A stretch of 64,000 nucleotides of DNA from Ww85 sp963745765 (lineage in GTDB: Bacteria > Desulfobacterota > Desulfobulbia > Desulfobulbales > Desulfocapsaceae), in assembly GCA_963745765.1 (NCBI GenBank), contig CAVUYQ010000003.1:1-64000 (forward strand), in the 5' to 3' direction. The translations under genes were made by a program, and so were the position numbers. Positions 9,732 through 17,940 of this stretch are shown piece after piece (the first letter of the stretch is position 1; the number at the start of each line of letters is the position of its first letter). The notes under the pieces are model-generated. The model saw only the letters and a program-made list of their open reading frames with translations, was not told the DNA's origin and did no database searches.

Positions 9732-10850
9732 CTAAGTCGTTTTGCATGTCTGCCTGGGTGCGTGAGCCATAGCCCACATGAAAGCGGCTAGTTCCCTGGC
9801 AATTGCTGTGATAACCGTGTTGCGATTTTTCCCTCTGCCCATGAGCCTTCTGAATCGCCCACAGAGACGGACCTGGGCCTTCCATGAAATATCCCGGACC
9901 TCCTGGGGCAATCCTTCCAGCCGAGCCAGCAGAACGCGAGTTTCGCGAGCTTCATAGCGGTAAGCATGAGCCGCTTCTGTCAGCGCTCGCCGGACATGAC
10001 TATTGCCGGTTTTGGTGATGGAACCACGTTTGACGGTGTTCCCGCTGCTGTGCTCGCTCGGAACCAGGCCCAAGTACGCCATCAGTTGTTTTGCCGACTG
10101 GAAACGGGTCAAGTCTCCGAGCTCAGCGACCGTCGTTGCTGCCACGATTATGGATACCCCTCTGAAAGATTGTAGCGCGCTAACCAGTGGTGCAAGTTGC
10201 CACTGGTTTATCTCTTCACGTATTTGCTCGGTAAGGCGCTCTACCCGGGCTTTCTGTTCATGGATTGCATGCACATATTCCTGTAGGGCGATTTGTTGCG
10301 CTCGATGCCCCATTTTGATACTGCCGATCCAGTTCCAATGTGCCTTACTCCAATATGTTACACCACTATAACGTTTTCCGTGACGAAGGAGAAAAGCTAA
10401 TAGCACTTGGCGGGCTATGCGATAAGCCTTGACTGCATCCTCCCGAGCCCGAGTCAGGTCACGCATGGCTTCATCTTCGACAGTGGGCACATACACCGCG
10501 GTAAGATCCCCGGAACGATGCAGGCGAGCCAGATTCAGAGCATCACGACGATCAGTTTTAATTTGAGCACCGCTTTTTCGTGGAATCAATGAAGGAGCAA
10601 CAACGATACAATCAAACCCCTTCTTTTTTAAAAAACGATAAATTTCATAGCCACAAGGTCCAGCTTCATAGACAAATCGCAACGTCGCGCCTTTGCTTTG
10701 GAGCTTGCGGACTACCTTGTGTAACGACTCGAGGTCGCCACCGATACTTCCATAGGATCGTATTTCTCCATCTCTGCCGTCATCGGCAAATGCTACCTCA
10801 ATAGAATCTTTATGCACATCCAGACCTACAAATATGGTATTCTTTTTCAT
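9732..10850 (-). CDS. IS110-family transposase/recombinase
   Basis: 372-residue DEDD transposase. The N-terminal RuvC-like domain shows Asp 11 (VGLDVHK), Glu 62 (VYEAGPCGYE) and Asp 100/103 (KTDRRDALNLARL). The C-terminal Tnp_20 domain contains SFRGVSIIVAATTVAELGDL and YLGLVPSEHSSG followed by the catalytic-Ser region (RGSITKTGNSHVRRAL). IS110 enzymes recombine DNA under guidance of an element-encoded RNA. The start at 10850 has a strong AAGGAGG seven bases upstream, but that sequence lies in a stem (next entry). The element inserted, with A1 and IS-3, between the intact GT-C gene and the methyltransferase. Confidence 0.92.
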   Translation of the reverse strand: MKKNTIFVGLDVHKDSIEVAFADDGRDGEIRSYGSIGGDLESLHKVVRKLQSKGATLRFVYEAGPCGYEIYRFLKKKGFDCIVVAPSLIPRKSGAQIKTDRRDALNLARLHRSGDLTAVYVPTVEDEAMRDLTRAREDAVKAYRIARQVLLAFLLRHGKRYSGVTYWSKAHWNWIGSIKMGHRAQQIALQEYVHAIHEQKARVERLTEQIREEINQWQLAPLVSALQSFRGVSIIVAATTVAELGDLTRFQSAKQLMAYLGLVPSEHSSGNTVKRGSITKTGNSHVRRALTEAAHAYRYEARETRVLLARLEGLPQEVRDISWKAQVRLCGRFRRLMGRGKNRNTVITAIARELAAFMWAMAHAPRQTCKTT

Positions 10851-10929
10851 GACCTGCCTCCTTGATTATGGCTCTGTGTCGTGATTGACATTACTCACAA
10901 CATAACCCACGTTGGCAAGGAGGCGGGTC
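10851..10929 (-). promoter_or_regulatory. Hairpin sequestering the IS110 transposase ribosome-binding site
   Basis: GACCTGCCTCCTTG (10851-10864) and CAAGGAGGCGGGTC (10916-10929) are inverted repeats matching at 13 of 14 positions, separated by 51 bp. In the minus-strand transcript the start-proximal arm contains the Shine-Dalgarno AAGGAGG of the transposase. Read-through transcription entering from outside would form the stem and hide the site. The arms could also be sub-terminal repeats or part of a guide RNA. Confidence 0.5.
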
Positions 10930-10968
10930 TCTTCTTTTCTACCTACAACCATTATGTCTAGGAGACAA

Positions 10969-11036
10969 CAAGTGCGGGAGCTTGACTTGATGATCACAGC
11001 TACTATCTGATATCATGCCGATTGTGCATAACTTCA
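10969..11036. repeat. Conserved 68-bp block upstream of methyltransferase (partner at 3445)
   Basis: Matches 3445-3513. It marks the old junction downstream of the GT-C gene; 7126 to about 10,965 is inserted mobile DNA relative to the organisation of copy 1. Confidence 0.7.
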
Positions 11037-11060
11037 TAATTGATATAAAGGGAGTTTTTA

Positions 11061-11758
11061 ATGAATGGACGGTCTCATAATTACTATGGTGCTGACCTCG
11101 AAGCTATGGCAATTGCAAAGAACTACAACCAGTGGATATTGGAAGAATTTGCTAATTACCTGAGAGGACATGTAGTAGAAGTAGGGGCTGGTATTGGTAA
11201 TTTCTCAGAACACTTGCTTCAGACACCACTTGAAGTGTTGGACGTTTTTGAACCATCACAAAACATGTATCCAATGCTCGCGGAAAAATTTTCCCTGGAA
11301 AACAAGGTGTCAACACATAACTGCTATTTCCCCGGGATGAACGGAAATTTGGATGCGATTGTTTATTGCAATGTTTTTGAACACATTGATGATGATCTTG
11401 GCGAAATGATAAAAGCACATGATTCTTTGAAGCCTGGAGGTCACCTATTGATATTTGTTCCGGCCTTGCCATTTCTGTACTCCAAAATGGATAATAAGTT
11501 AGGCCACTATCGGCGATATCAGAAGTAGAATTAGTCACCCGCTTGCAACAAGCAGGTTTTGAAGTAGTTAAAGTTAAGTATTTTGATTTTCTCGGTATCA
11601 TTCCATGGTATGTTTTCTTTGTACTGCTAAAGAGATCATTTAGTAAAACAAACGTATCGCTCTATGACAAAGTTGGTATACCTTTGACGAAAATGATCGA
11701 ATCGCTGTTCTCGCCGCCGTGCGGGAAAAACCTTGTTGCGGTAGCCAGGCATTCTTGA
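11061..11758 (+). pseudogene. SAM-dependent methyltransferase (class I), one frameshift
   Basis: The N-terminal 155 residues contain the SAM-binding motif VVEVGAGIGNFSEHLL, then YCNVFEHIDDDLGEM and LKPGGHLLIFVPALPFLYS, the usual order of a Rossmann methyltransferase (type 11/12). The frame closes after HYRRYQK at about 11,528, but the sequence continues in another frame as VELVTRLQQAGFEVVKVKYF to the stop at 11,758, so a single-base deletion near 11,522 explains the break. The restored protein is about 232 residues. Start ATG 11061 follows AAAGGGAG. It opens the polysaccharide locus; the substrate is probably a sugar or lipid intermediate, which is inference. Confidence 0.75.
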
Positions 11759-11853
11759 AGATCGAAATCGTAATGTACTGCAAGGTTAAACGTGTGGTGA
11801 TGTAGATTAATTTTTTAGCGTTTTGTTTTTAATCGAATGTTCAATAATTTGTT

Positions 11854-12972
11854 ATGCGTATAGTTTACCTCTATCTGCCGGGCAGACTGGCTCGACTCCC
11901 GGATCTTCGAACCGGTAGTATTCCTACAGAATTTTTTTATGGTGCGCCGGAGTTGGAAGCCCATGGGCATGATGTTGAATATCTCGATGTGCATGATGTT
12001 CCAGCAGTTAAAAGAACACGAATAGTCGCAGAACTTCTCTTTAAACAAAAATACTTGCCTGCTAAAGTCTATTTCTCAGTGCTTTTTGGTGTGAAAAAGA
12101 TTCTCCCCGCCCTGGAGGGAGCCGATGTGGTTGTTGCTACTGTTCCCGGAATTGCCTTTTCCCTTGCCATCTGGAAATGTTTGGGCATTGTAGATTTGCC
12201 TCGTACTTTTATCGCAATTCACTGTGGTTTGTTTAATTATCCACAGAATGGTGTGAGACGGATTCTTTCGAGGCGACTGTTTCGTCATATGAGAACACAA
12301 TTGTATGGCGAAGGAGAGTTGGAAGCGATGAAGGAATGTTTCCAGATACCGGCTGAACGAATCGAGATAAATTGTTTTGGTGTTGATGAAAAGTTTTGGG
12401 CTCCATTAAAAAATGGAGTTCGGGATGATTATATCCTTGCTGTTGGAAATGATTCCAGGCGAGATTATGGCTTACTTATTGCAGGCAGCAGGCAGCATCG
12501 ATAGGAAGGTGAAACTCCTGACTCAACGTGAGCTGCCAACAGATCTGCCTGATAATGTCGAGGTGTTGAACGGTTCCTGGCATACACGGGAGATAGGTGA
12601 TGATGAGTTACGGGAATTATATCGCAGGGCCTTTTGCGTAGTTGTGCCGCTGACGGAATCTATTGCAACCCTCTGGCCAGAGCGTTACCCTTCAGGCGAT
12701 GGCGTGTGGGACGCCTGTCGTATTGACCCGTACCAAAGGGATTGTGGGAAAATAAAGAATTGCAGCATGGTGAAAATATTTTGTTTGTTGAAGCAGGTAA
12801 TGCACAGACCCTGGTGAATTCTGTCAAATCGCTCGAGGATAACGTTGATATGTGGCAGAAATTGAGCGTAGAGGGGCGTAAATACATAATGCAGCATGGA
12901 CGTATCGGCCAGTTTGCTGAACGTATGGAAGCCGCCTGCAAACGGGTGTTGGCTGAGAGCAATGAAATCTGA
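11854..12972 (+). pseudogene. GT4-like glycosyltransferase, several frameshifts
   Basis: The N-terminal half (MRIVYLYLPGRLARLPDL...) is open to 12,504. Homology continues in two other frames: RELPTDLPDNVEVLNGSW and ELYRRAFCVVVPLTES to about 12,660, then QAMACGTPVVLTRTKG and WENKELQHGENILFVEAG to the stop at 12,972. The motif CGTPVV with the following E is the C-terminal nucleotide-sugar-binding region of GT-B (GT4) enzymes. Frame changes lie at about 12,480, 12,660 and 12,750. The restored length is about 370 residues. The reading may be an error-affected but functional gene. Confidence 0.7.
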
Positions 12973-13100
12973 TGGTTTCTCTCGTCGTAGCGTTATTTTT
13001 TTCCGGGAAATCTCCTCATTAATTGAATGAACTCAACAGCTGCCCAATGATCTCATCAATCATTGTATTTACAATACGTTCGTTGCACTAACCAAGCATC

Positions 13101-14288
13101 TTACCGATTGTCCATCCACTGTTCAATGGTGTGGCAGATATAACGGGCCACTGGCAGGGGAGCCATATATTTGTCGAAAACTTTCTGGTTATGGTTTCGA
13201 ATACATAGCCATTGTTCCGAGTCTATTTGCTGGAGCAGAGATTCCAGGTCGGTCCACTCGTTTTTATCATAAAAAATTTTAAATTCCTGCATGGGGAAGT
13301 ATGGCTCGAATAGGGGCGCGTCCATCAACAGAGGCCCGCCGCAAAGGATGCAAATATACATGAGCGCCCGCCATCCCCAGTGTTTTCCAGTGGCAAGAGC
13401 AGATAAGCGTGACGAGGTTATCATCTCTTCAAAGTCCTCCGGAAAATCAGTTCTTTTCTTCAGCATCCGAATCACATCGCCAATTTCACTCTCAGGTATT
13501 TCGCGTCTCCACCAGGCTTCCACATTGTCAGTATCCTCAGAAGACAGTGACTCATAGATATTAAATTTATCCAGTTGTTCCAGTGCACGATGCAGCAGTG
13601 CCCTGTGCCATGGCCATGCAAAAAGAGAATCACGCGCCACGACGTCATATCGCAAAGGATTATTCCGATAGCTTTCTAGGAGTCGGTAGCGCATTCTGAA
13701 GAGGTGGAGTTCCGGGTCGAATCGGTCTACGCGATATTTTGGGAATCTTTTTAAAACACTATGGGCAAGTAAATGACATCCAACAACTGTCTGTGTTGGC
13801 AAGCTGAAACGGCGGACGGGGAGATCCATTACCATGGGAATGGGTATAAAACGGACGATCTTATGAAAATGTGAGCCCAGTTGCAGTTCTAATTTCTCAA
13901 AAATATTTTTATAAAAACTAAGATCACAACGTTCCTGCCATGGATAAGGGGAAAAAAAACGATGCTTCTCGAAAAGGTCCGCATTGAAAGCACTGAAAAA
14001 ATACAGGTTCACATCGGCAACCAATGGCGAAAGATAAAAAAAACTCTCCGTACTATCAAGGATGACTCGGCAGCTTTGCTGTCCCCGATGTGCGATAAGA
14101 AAGGATTGATTTCTGTTGAGCTGTCCCAAAGCGCTTTCCGACATGACTTGGTCAACGAGCCGCGAAGGCTTGATTCTCACGAAATCGATAGCTCCCGTCC
14201 GGGCTAGCTCCATCAGAGCGTATTTGGCATAAAGGGTATTACGGTCATCCTTTTCCAGCCATTCTATTCGTAGGTGATTATTTCCCAT
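13101..14288 (-). CDS. Unrecognised polysaccharide-locus protein, possible glycosyltransferase
   Basis: 395 residues, no signal peptide or membrane helix. I do not recognise the family with confidence. The region around residues 300-340 (GKHWGWRALMYICILCGGPL then LFEPYFPMQEFKIFYDKNEW) resembles the donor-binding part of exostosin/GT90-like enzymes, in which a small residue and acidic residue follow a 'G.P' turn. The gene lies 16 bp downstream of glf on the same strand, so the two are probably co-transcribed; a protein using UDP-galactofuranose would fit, but that is inference from position only. Confidence 0.45.
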   Translation of the reverse strand: MGNNHLRIEWLEKDDRNTLYAKYALMELARTGAIDFVRIKPSRLVDQVMSESALGQLNRNQSFLIAHRGQQSCRVILDSTESFFYLSPLVADVNLYFFSAFNADLFEKHRFFSPYPWQERCDLSFYKNIFEKLELQLGSHFHKIVRFIPIPMVMDLPVRRFSLPTQTVVGCHLLAHSVLKRFPKYRVDRFDPELHLFRMRYRLLESYRNNPLRYDVVARDSLFAWPWHRALLHRALEQLDKFNIYESLSSEDTDNVEAWWRREIPESEIGDVIRMLKKRTDFPEDFEEMITSSRLSALATGKHWGWRALMYICILCGGPLLMDAPLFEPYFPMQEFKIFYDKNEWTDLESLLQQIDSEQWLCIRNHNQKVFDKYMAPLPVARYICHTIEQWMDNR

Positions 14289-14304
14289 AACCGGCTTTCA
14301 ATGG

Positions 14305-15393
14305 TTATATGATCTGATTGGCGAGCTTAAGTCCTTCTGCAACGACTTGATCCATATTCAAGTATTTATACTCCCCCAACCTGCCGAGGAATCGAATAGT
14401 ACGCTCTCTGTCGGCGAGCTGTTTATATTTCTGGTAAATAACATGATTAACCGGGTTGGGTATTGGATAATAGGGTTCTCCGTCTGCTTTGGGATACTCC
14501 CGAACAATGGAGGTTCCAGGACAAATCTGACCAGTAAGATGTTTGAATTCTGTTATTCGGGTAAACGAATGCTCGTTCGGATAATTGACAACCGCCACCG
14601 GTTGGTATTCAACCACACCCGACAGATGAACATGCGCAAAGCGGAGGGAACGGTAGGGCAATTTACCATGTCGATACCCATAATATTCATCAATTGGCCC
14701 TGTGTATATTATAGACCTGGTCCGGATACGTTCTTTCACACTGAGAAAATCGGTTCCCAACTCAATATCGATATTTTTATGATCAAGCAAGTTTTGAAAT
14801 AACACGGCAAAGCCTTCCGCAGGCATAAACTGGTAAGTATCTGTAAAGTAGCGATCGTCCTTGTTGGTTCGAACCGGGATACGCGATAGGACGCTAGCGC
14901 TTAATTGTGAAGGGTCTAGACCCCATTGTTTCAATGTATATCCCTTGAAAAATTTCTCGTAGAGATCTCTCCCAACGGTATTGAGGGCAACGTCCTCACT
15001 CGTGGTAATATCAGCTCGTTTCAAACTCACTTTTTTTAAAAAATCTGCAACACCTTTTTCATCCAGATTCATGCCATACAATTGATTGATCGTCGTCTGA
15101 TTGATCGGGACTGGTAGAAGTTTGCCATCCACCACGGCTCTGACCCGATGCTCGTAGACCCGCCATTGTGTGAACAGGGACAGGTAGTCGAATACCTCCT
15201 TGGATTGGGTATGGAAGATATGGGGACCATACAGATGAATCAGTACCCCGTTGTCATCCTGTTTATCGTACGCATTTCCAGCCAAGTGGGGGCGTTTGTC
15301 AATAATAATAACCTTATTACCTGCACGAGCCAGACGTTCGGCTGTTACACTGCCGGCAAACCCGGCTCCGACTATTAAATAATCATAACTCAC
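14305..15393 (-). CDS. glf: UDP-galactopyranose mutase
   Basis: Flavoenzyme that interconverts UDP-galactopyranose and UDP-galactofuranose in the cytoplasm, supplying galactofuranose for surface glycans. 362 residues, the usual length. The FAD-binding motif is DYLIVGAGFAGSVTAERLA at the N-terminus, followed by IIIDKRPHLAGNAYD. Family signatures include LYGPHIFHT, PVPINQTTINQLYG, FFKGYTLKQWG, IPVRTNKDDRYF and the C-terminal RFLGRLGEYKYLNMDQ. With galE in the same locus, the cell can make both forms of galactose donor. It is encoded opposite to the neighbouring plus-strand genes, with the unrecognised gene above downstream. Confidence 0.95.
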   Translation of the reverse strand: MSYDYLIVGAGFAGSVTAERLARAGNKVIIIDKRPHLAGNAYDKQDDNGVLIHLYGPHIFHTQSKEVFDYLSLFTQWRVYEHRVRAVVDGKLLPVPINQTTINQLYGMNLDEKGVADFLKKVSLKRADITTSEDVALNTVGRDLYEKFFKGYTLKQWGLDPSQLSASVLSRIPVRTNKDDRYFTDTYQFMPAEGFAVLFQNLLDHKNIDIELGTDFLSVKERIRTRSIIYTGPIDEYYGYRHGKLPYRSLRFAHVHLSGVVEYQPVAVVNYPNEHSFTRITEFKHLTGQICPGTSIVREYPKADGEPYYPIPNPVNHVIYQKYKQLADRERTIRFLGRLGEYKYLNMDQVVAEGLKLANQII

Positions 15394-15555
15394 TGGTTAT
15401 ACCTGTCCGAAAATAAACTCAGTTTGTTCACTTTTACAAAAATTCTTCAGCAGTTCGATGGACTGCTTCTATGTAGAGTCATATCCTGCAAATTGAACAT
15501 CATTCAAGATATCTGGAGCACCTAAGACCGACCCTCTAAATTTATGCATAATAAA

Positions 15556-15725
15556 GGCCATCTTGAATAAGTGGTTTTTCCCATGATCTCTCTTCTTTAT
15601 GCTTGAAATTTTATTCTACGAATATCAGTTTTATGCACTTCAAGGGCACTTCTTTCAGGGCGCCTATCGGTAAAATTTCTTGCATGCCTTGATCTCGATC
15701 TAATAATCGAATTATTCCAGGTACC
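15556..15725. repeat. Palindromic repeat, family D, copy D1
   Basis: The ends GGCCATCTTGAATAA (left) and TTATTCCAGGTACC (right) are imperfect inverted repeats. The right half, CGGTAAAATTTCTTGCATGC then CTTGATCTCGA, matches the family D copy at 37525-37660. It sits in the 748-bp gene-free region 15394-16141, in which I see nothing else except AT-rich sequence suited to divergent promoters for glf and the methyltransferase. Confidence 0.55.
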
Positions 15726-16141
15726 CTTATAATTTTAATTCGGTACTGTTTTGGGCCTGCATATTTGTTTTCAGGTTCATCAGAATTCAGATTACCGGTA
15801 ACAGCTTTCACCGCGCGTTCGACTGTCAGCATAGTGAACCGCATCTAATGATTCGATATATACCTCTTTTGGTGTGGGTCGGCCAGTATCTTACCTGAAA
15901 CCGCTGAGAGCAAACTGGTAGTCGCAGATGAACAAAGAGATTCTGCTCTGTGGTTGTTTTGCCTCTTGTTGCTCGTAGTGCAGTTTGGTAGTATCCATTT
16001 CTGCCATTCCTTAATGATATTATTGATGTTCTCGCGAAACAATATACCATAAAGCGAAGGGGTTCCGATATCTATTGTATATTATTTTAGTTAGTTGAGC
16101 GATTGGTCTAGCTTGCAATCTCTAAGTTGGAAAATTGAGTC

Positions 16142-17053
16142 ATGAGTAAATTAGAGCATGATGCGGCTGCAGCTGAACTGCGTCAGCAGATGAGCACTTT
16201 TGAAAAGCCCTGGTACAGGAGTTGTTCAGATCTGTTACGTAAAAAACAACTTAAAGGTCTCACCTGTCTCGATCTTTGTAGTGGAAATTGCGAATATTCA
16301 AAGATATTGGCAAAGGAACATGAGATGGAGGTGACATGTGCCGATTATGTTCCCGTTCATCTGCAGCAGGCTAGAAAGGATGGGTTCTCAACAATTGAGA
16401 TTGATCTCGATGGTGATGCGGCATCGGTTGACAGAGCTGCGGAGGAACATACGGGAAAGTTTGATTTAGTTGTTAGTCTGGCAACTATCGAACATGTTTT
16501 TAACTCTGACAATCTATTGCGCTATGCCCATACCGTATTGAAACCCGGCGGCTTGTTAATGATAAATACGCCTAATATCGACTTTCTGGCGTATCGACTG
16601 TACTCTGCCATAAGCGGGAATAGACCGTATGGCGAAGGGCATCATATTCGATTTTGGGACTATCGCTTTTTAAGAACAAACCTGTATTTTAACGGATTTG
16701 AGGTCGTTGAGGATTTTCGTCGTTTTTATTCCCTGCCCGAGGAGATCCTGCGACGTGCTTTTAAAAACAGGACGTGGATTTCATATCCTGTTTCCAGGTT
16801 GTTCTACGCCTGTTTTATTTTTCAGAATTTCCGGATGACCAAGGGGCTGGCAAGTGATGAGCTTACCGTGCTTTTCCGGAAGGAAGATGTGAAGCCGATA
16901 GCTTTTAATTATCCCCTCGTGAAGAGTTTTCTTGAAAAATCTCCAGACTCCGCTGTTAAATCACAAATTATAAGCAGACTTCAATCGGCTCAGAAAAAAG
17001 GGTGGTTGAAAGAGCATCTCTACATGTCCCGTCTCGTTGATGACTACCGTTGA
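16142..17053 (+). CDS. SAM-dependent methyltransferase, UbiG/type-11 like
   Basis: 303 residues. The SAM-binding loop is GLTCLDLCSGNCEYSKILA, the acidic end of beta-2 is VTCADYVPVH, and the post-motifs are FDLVVSLATIEHV and LKPGGLLMINTPN. The C-terminal 100 residues (GEGHHIRFWDYRFLRTNLYF) resemble methyltransferases of surface-glycan loci. The substrate is probably a lipid- or nucleotide-linked sugar, but this cannot be read from sequence. It starts a plus-strand run of glycan genes, with the next gene 19 bp downstream. Confidence 0.8.
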   Translation: MSKLEHDAAAAELRQQMSTFEKPWYRSCSDLLRKKQLKGLTCLDLCSGNCEYSKILAKEHEMEVTCADYVPVHLQQARKDGFSTIEIDLDGDAASVDRAAEEHTGKFDLVVSLATIEHVFNSDNLLRYAHTVLKPGGLLMINTPNIDFLAYRLYSAISGNRPYGEGHHIRFWDYRFLRTNLYFNGFEVVEDFRRFYSLPEEILRRAFKNRTWISYPVSRLFYACFIFQNFRMTKGLASDELTVLFRKEDVKPIAFNYPLVKSFLEKSPDSAVKSQIISRLQSAQKKGWLKEHLYMSRLVDDYR

Positions 17054-17072
17054 TTATAGTGGGCGATAGTAC

Positions 17073-17906
17073 ATGATTTCTGATCCTGTTGTTTCGAATA
17101 AGCATAAAATCATAGGCATCATGCTTGTTCGTAATGAAGAAACGTACATCGAAAAAGTCTTGGGAAATATTCTTGGATTTTGCGACAAGATTATTGTTGC
17201 TGACAATCAGTCCACTGATCTCACTGCTGAAAGAGTTCACACGCTGATGAAACTGCATGGAGACAAGTTAGAGTACCATGCGATACGGCATCCTCGAGAA
17301 TCACACGATCTAATTAGTAGCTATGCTGGCGAGAATGTCTGGATTTTCGGCGTAGATGGTGATGAATTGTACGATCCGAAAGGATTGGCCCTATTGAAAA
17401 GCGGGATTAATAACAACATTTATGATGAATATTGGATGATATTGGGTAATGCACTTAATTGTGTGGAACTCGATTTAAAAGCAAACATAGCAAGTGGCTA
17501 CCTTGCCCCGCCCTGCAGGAGCATGACGAAACTTTACAACTTTTCTGCCATTGAAGCATGGCCCGGGCCATGTTCGGAACGGCTGCATGGCGGAAAGGTA
17601 GAATTTAAAGCAGGGTTTGATTCCAAGAAGCGGTATTATCTCCATGATGATTATTCCTGGTCTGAATCTCATTTCCGGTGTTTGCATCTATGCTTTCTGC
17701 CACGGACCAGTCAGGATTCGCGAAAATCTGGTCAGTTGTTTATACGAAAAAATATCGCTGATAAGCTGGCTGAGAACTATTGGGATAGAATCAAATCTTC
17801 AATATACCGGTTCTTAGGTATTGCGGACACATCGTCCTGGAAGAAAGAAAAATATATGCGTGGTGATCTTGTCACGGTGAGTGTAAAAGATTTTTTAGTT
17901 GGATAA
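17073..17906 (+). CDS. Family 2 glycosyltransferase
   Basis: 277 residues with a GT-A fold. The N-terminus IIGIMLVRNEETYIEKVL is the nucleotide-binding strand, then DKIIVADNQSTDLT, and the metal-binding acidic motif is IFGVDGDELYD around residue 90. The layout resembles small GT2 proteins of the 'glycosyltransferase family 92/LPS core' kind. The donor is unknown. It is probably in one transcript with the methyltransferase upstream and the 666-residue protein downstream. Confidence 0.8.
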   Translation: MISDPVVSNKHKIIGIMLVRNEETYIEKVLGNILGFCDKIIVADNQSTDLTAERVHTLMKLHGDKLEYHAIRHPRESHDLISSYAGENVWIFGVDGDELYDPKGLALLKSGINNNIYDEYWMILGNALNCVELDLKANIASGYLAPPCRSMTKLYNFSAIEAWPGPCSERLHGGKVEFKAGFDSKKRYYLHDDYSWSESHFRCLHLCFLPRTSQDSRKSGQLFIRKNIADKLAENYWDRIKSSIYRFLGIADTSSWKKEKYMRGDLVTVSVKDFLVG

Positions 17907-17940
17907 GTGATCTTTCAGACAGATATGACATTGAGGCCAC

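Noticed and set aside
15611..16050. Small minus-strand open frames between glf and the methyltransferase
   Set aside because: They overlap repeat D1 and low-complexity intergenic DNA, have no family signature and no ribosome-binding site.
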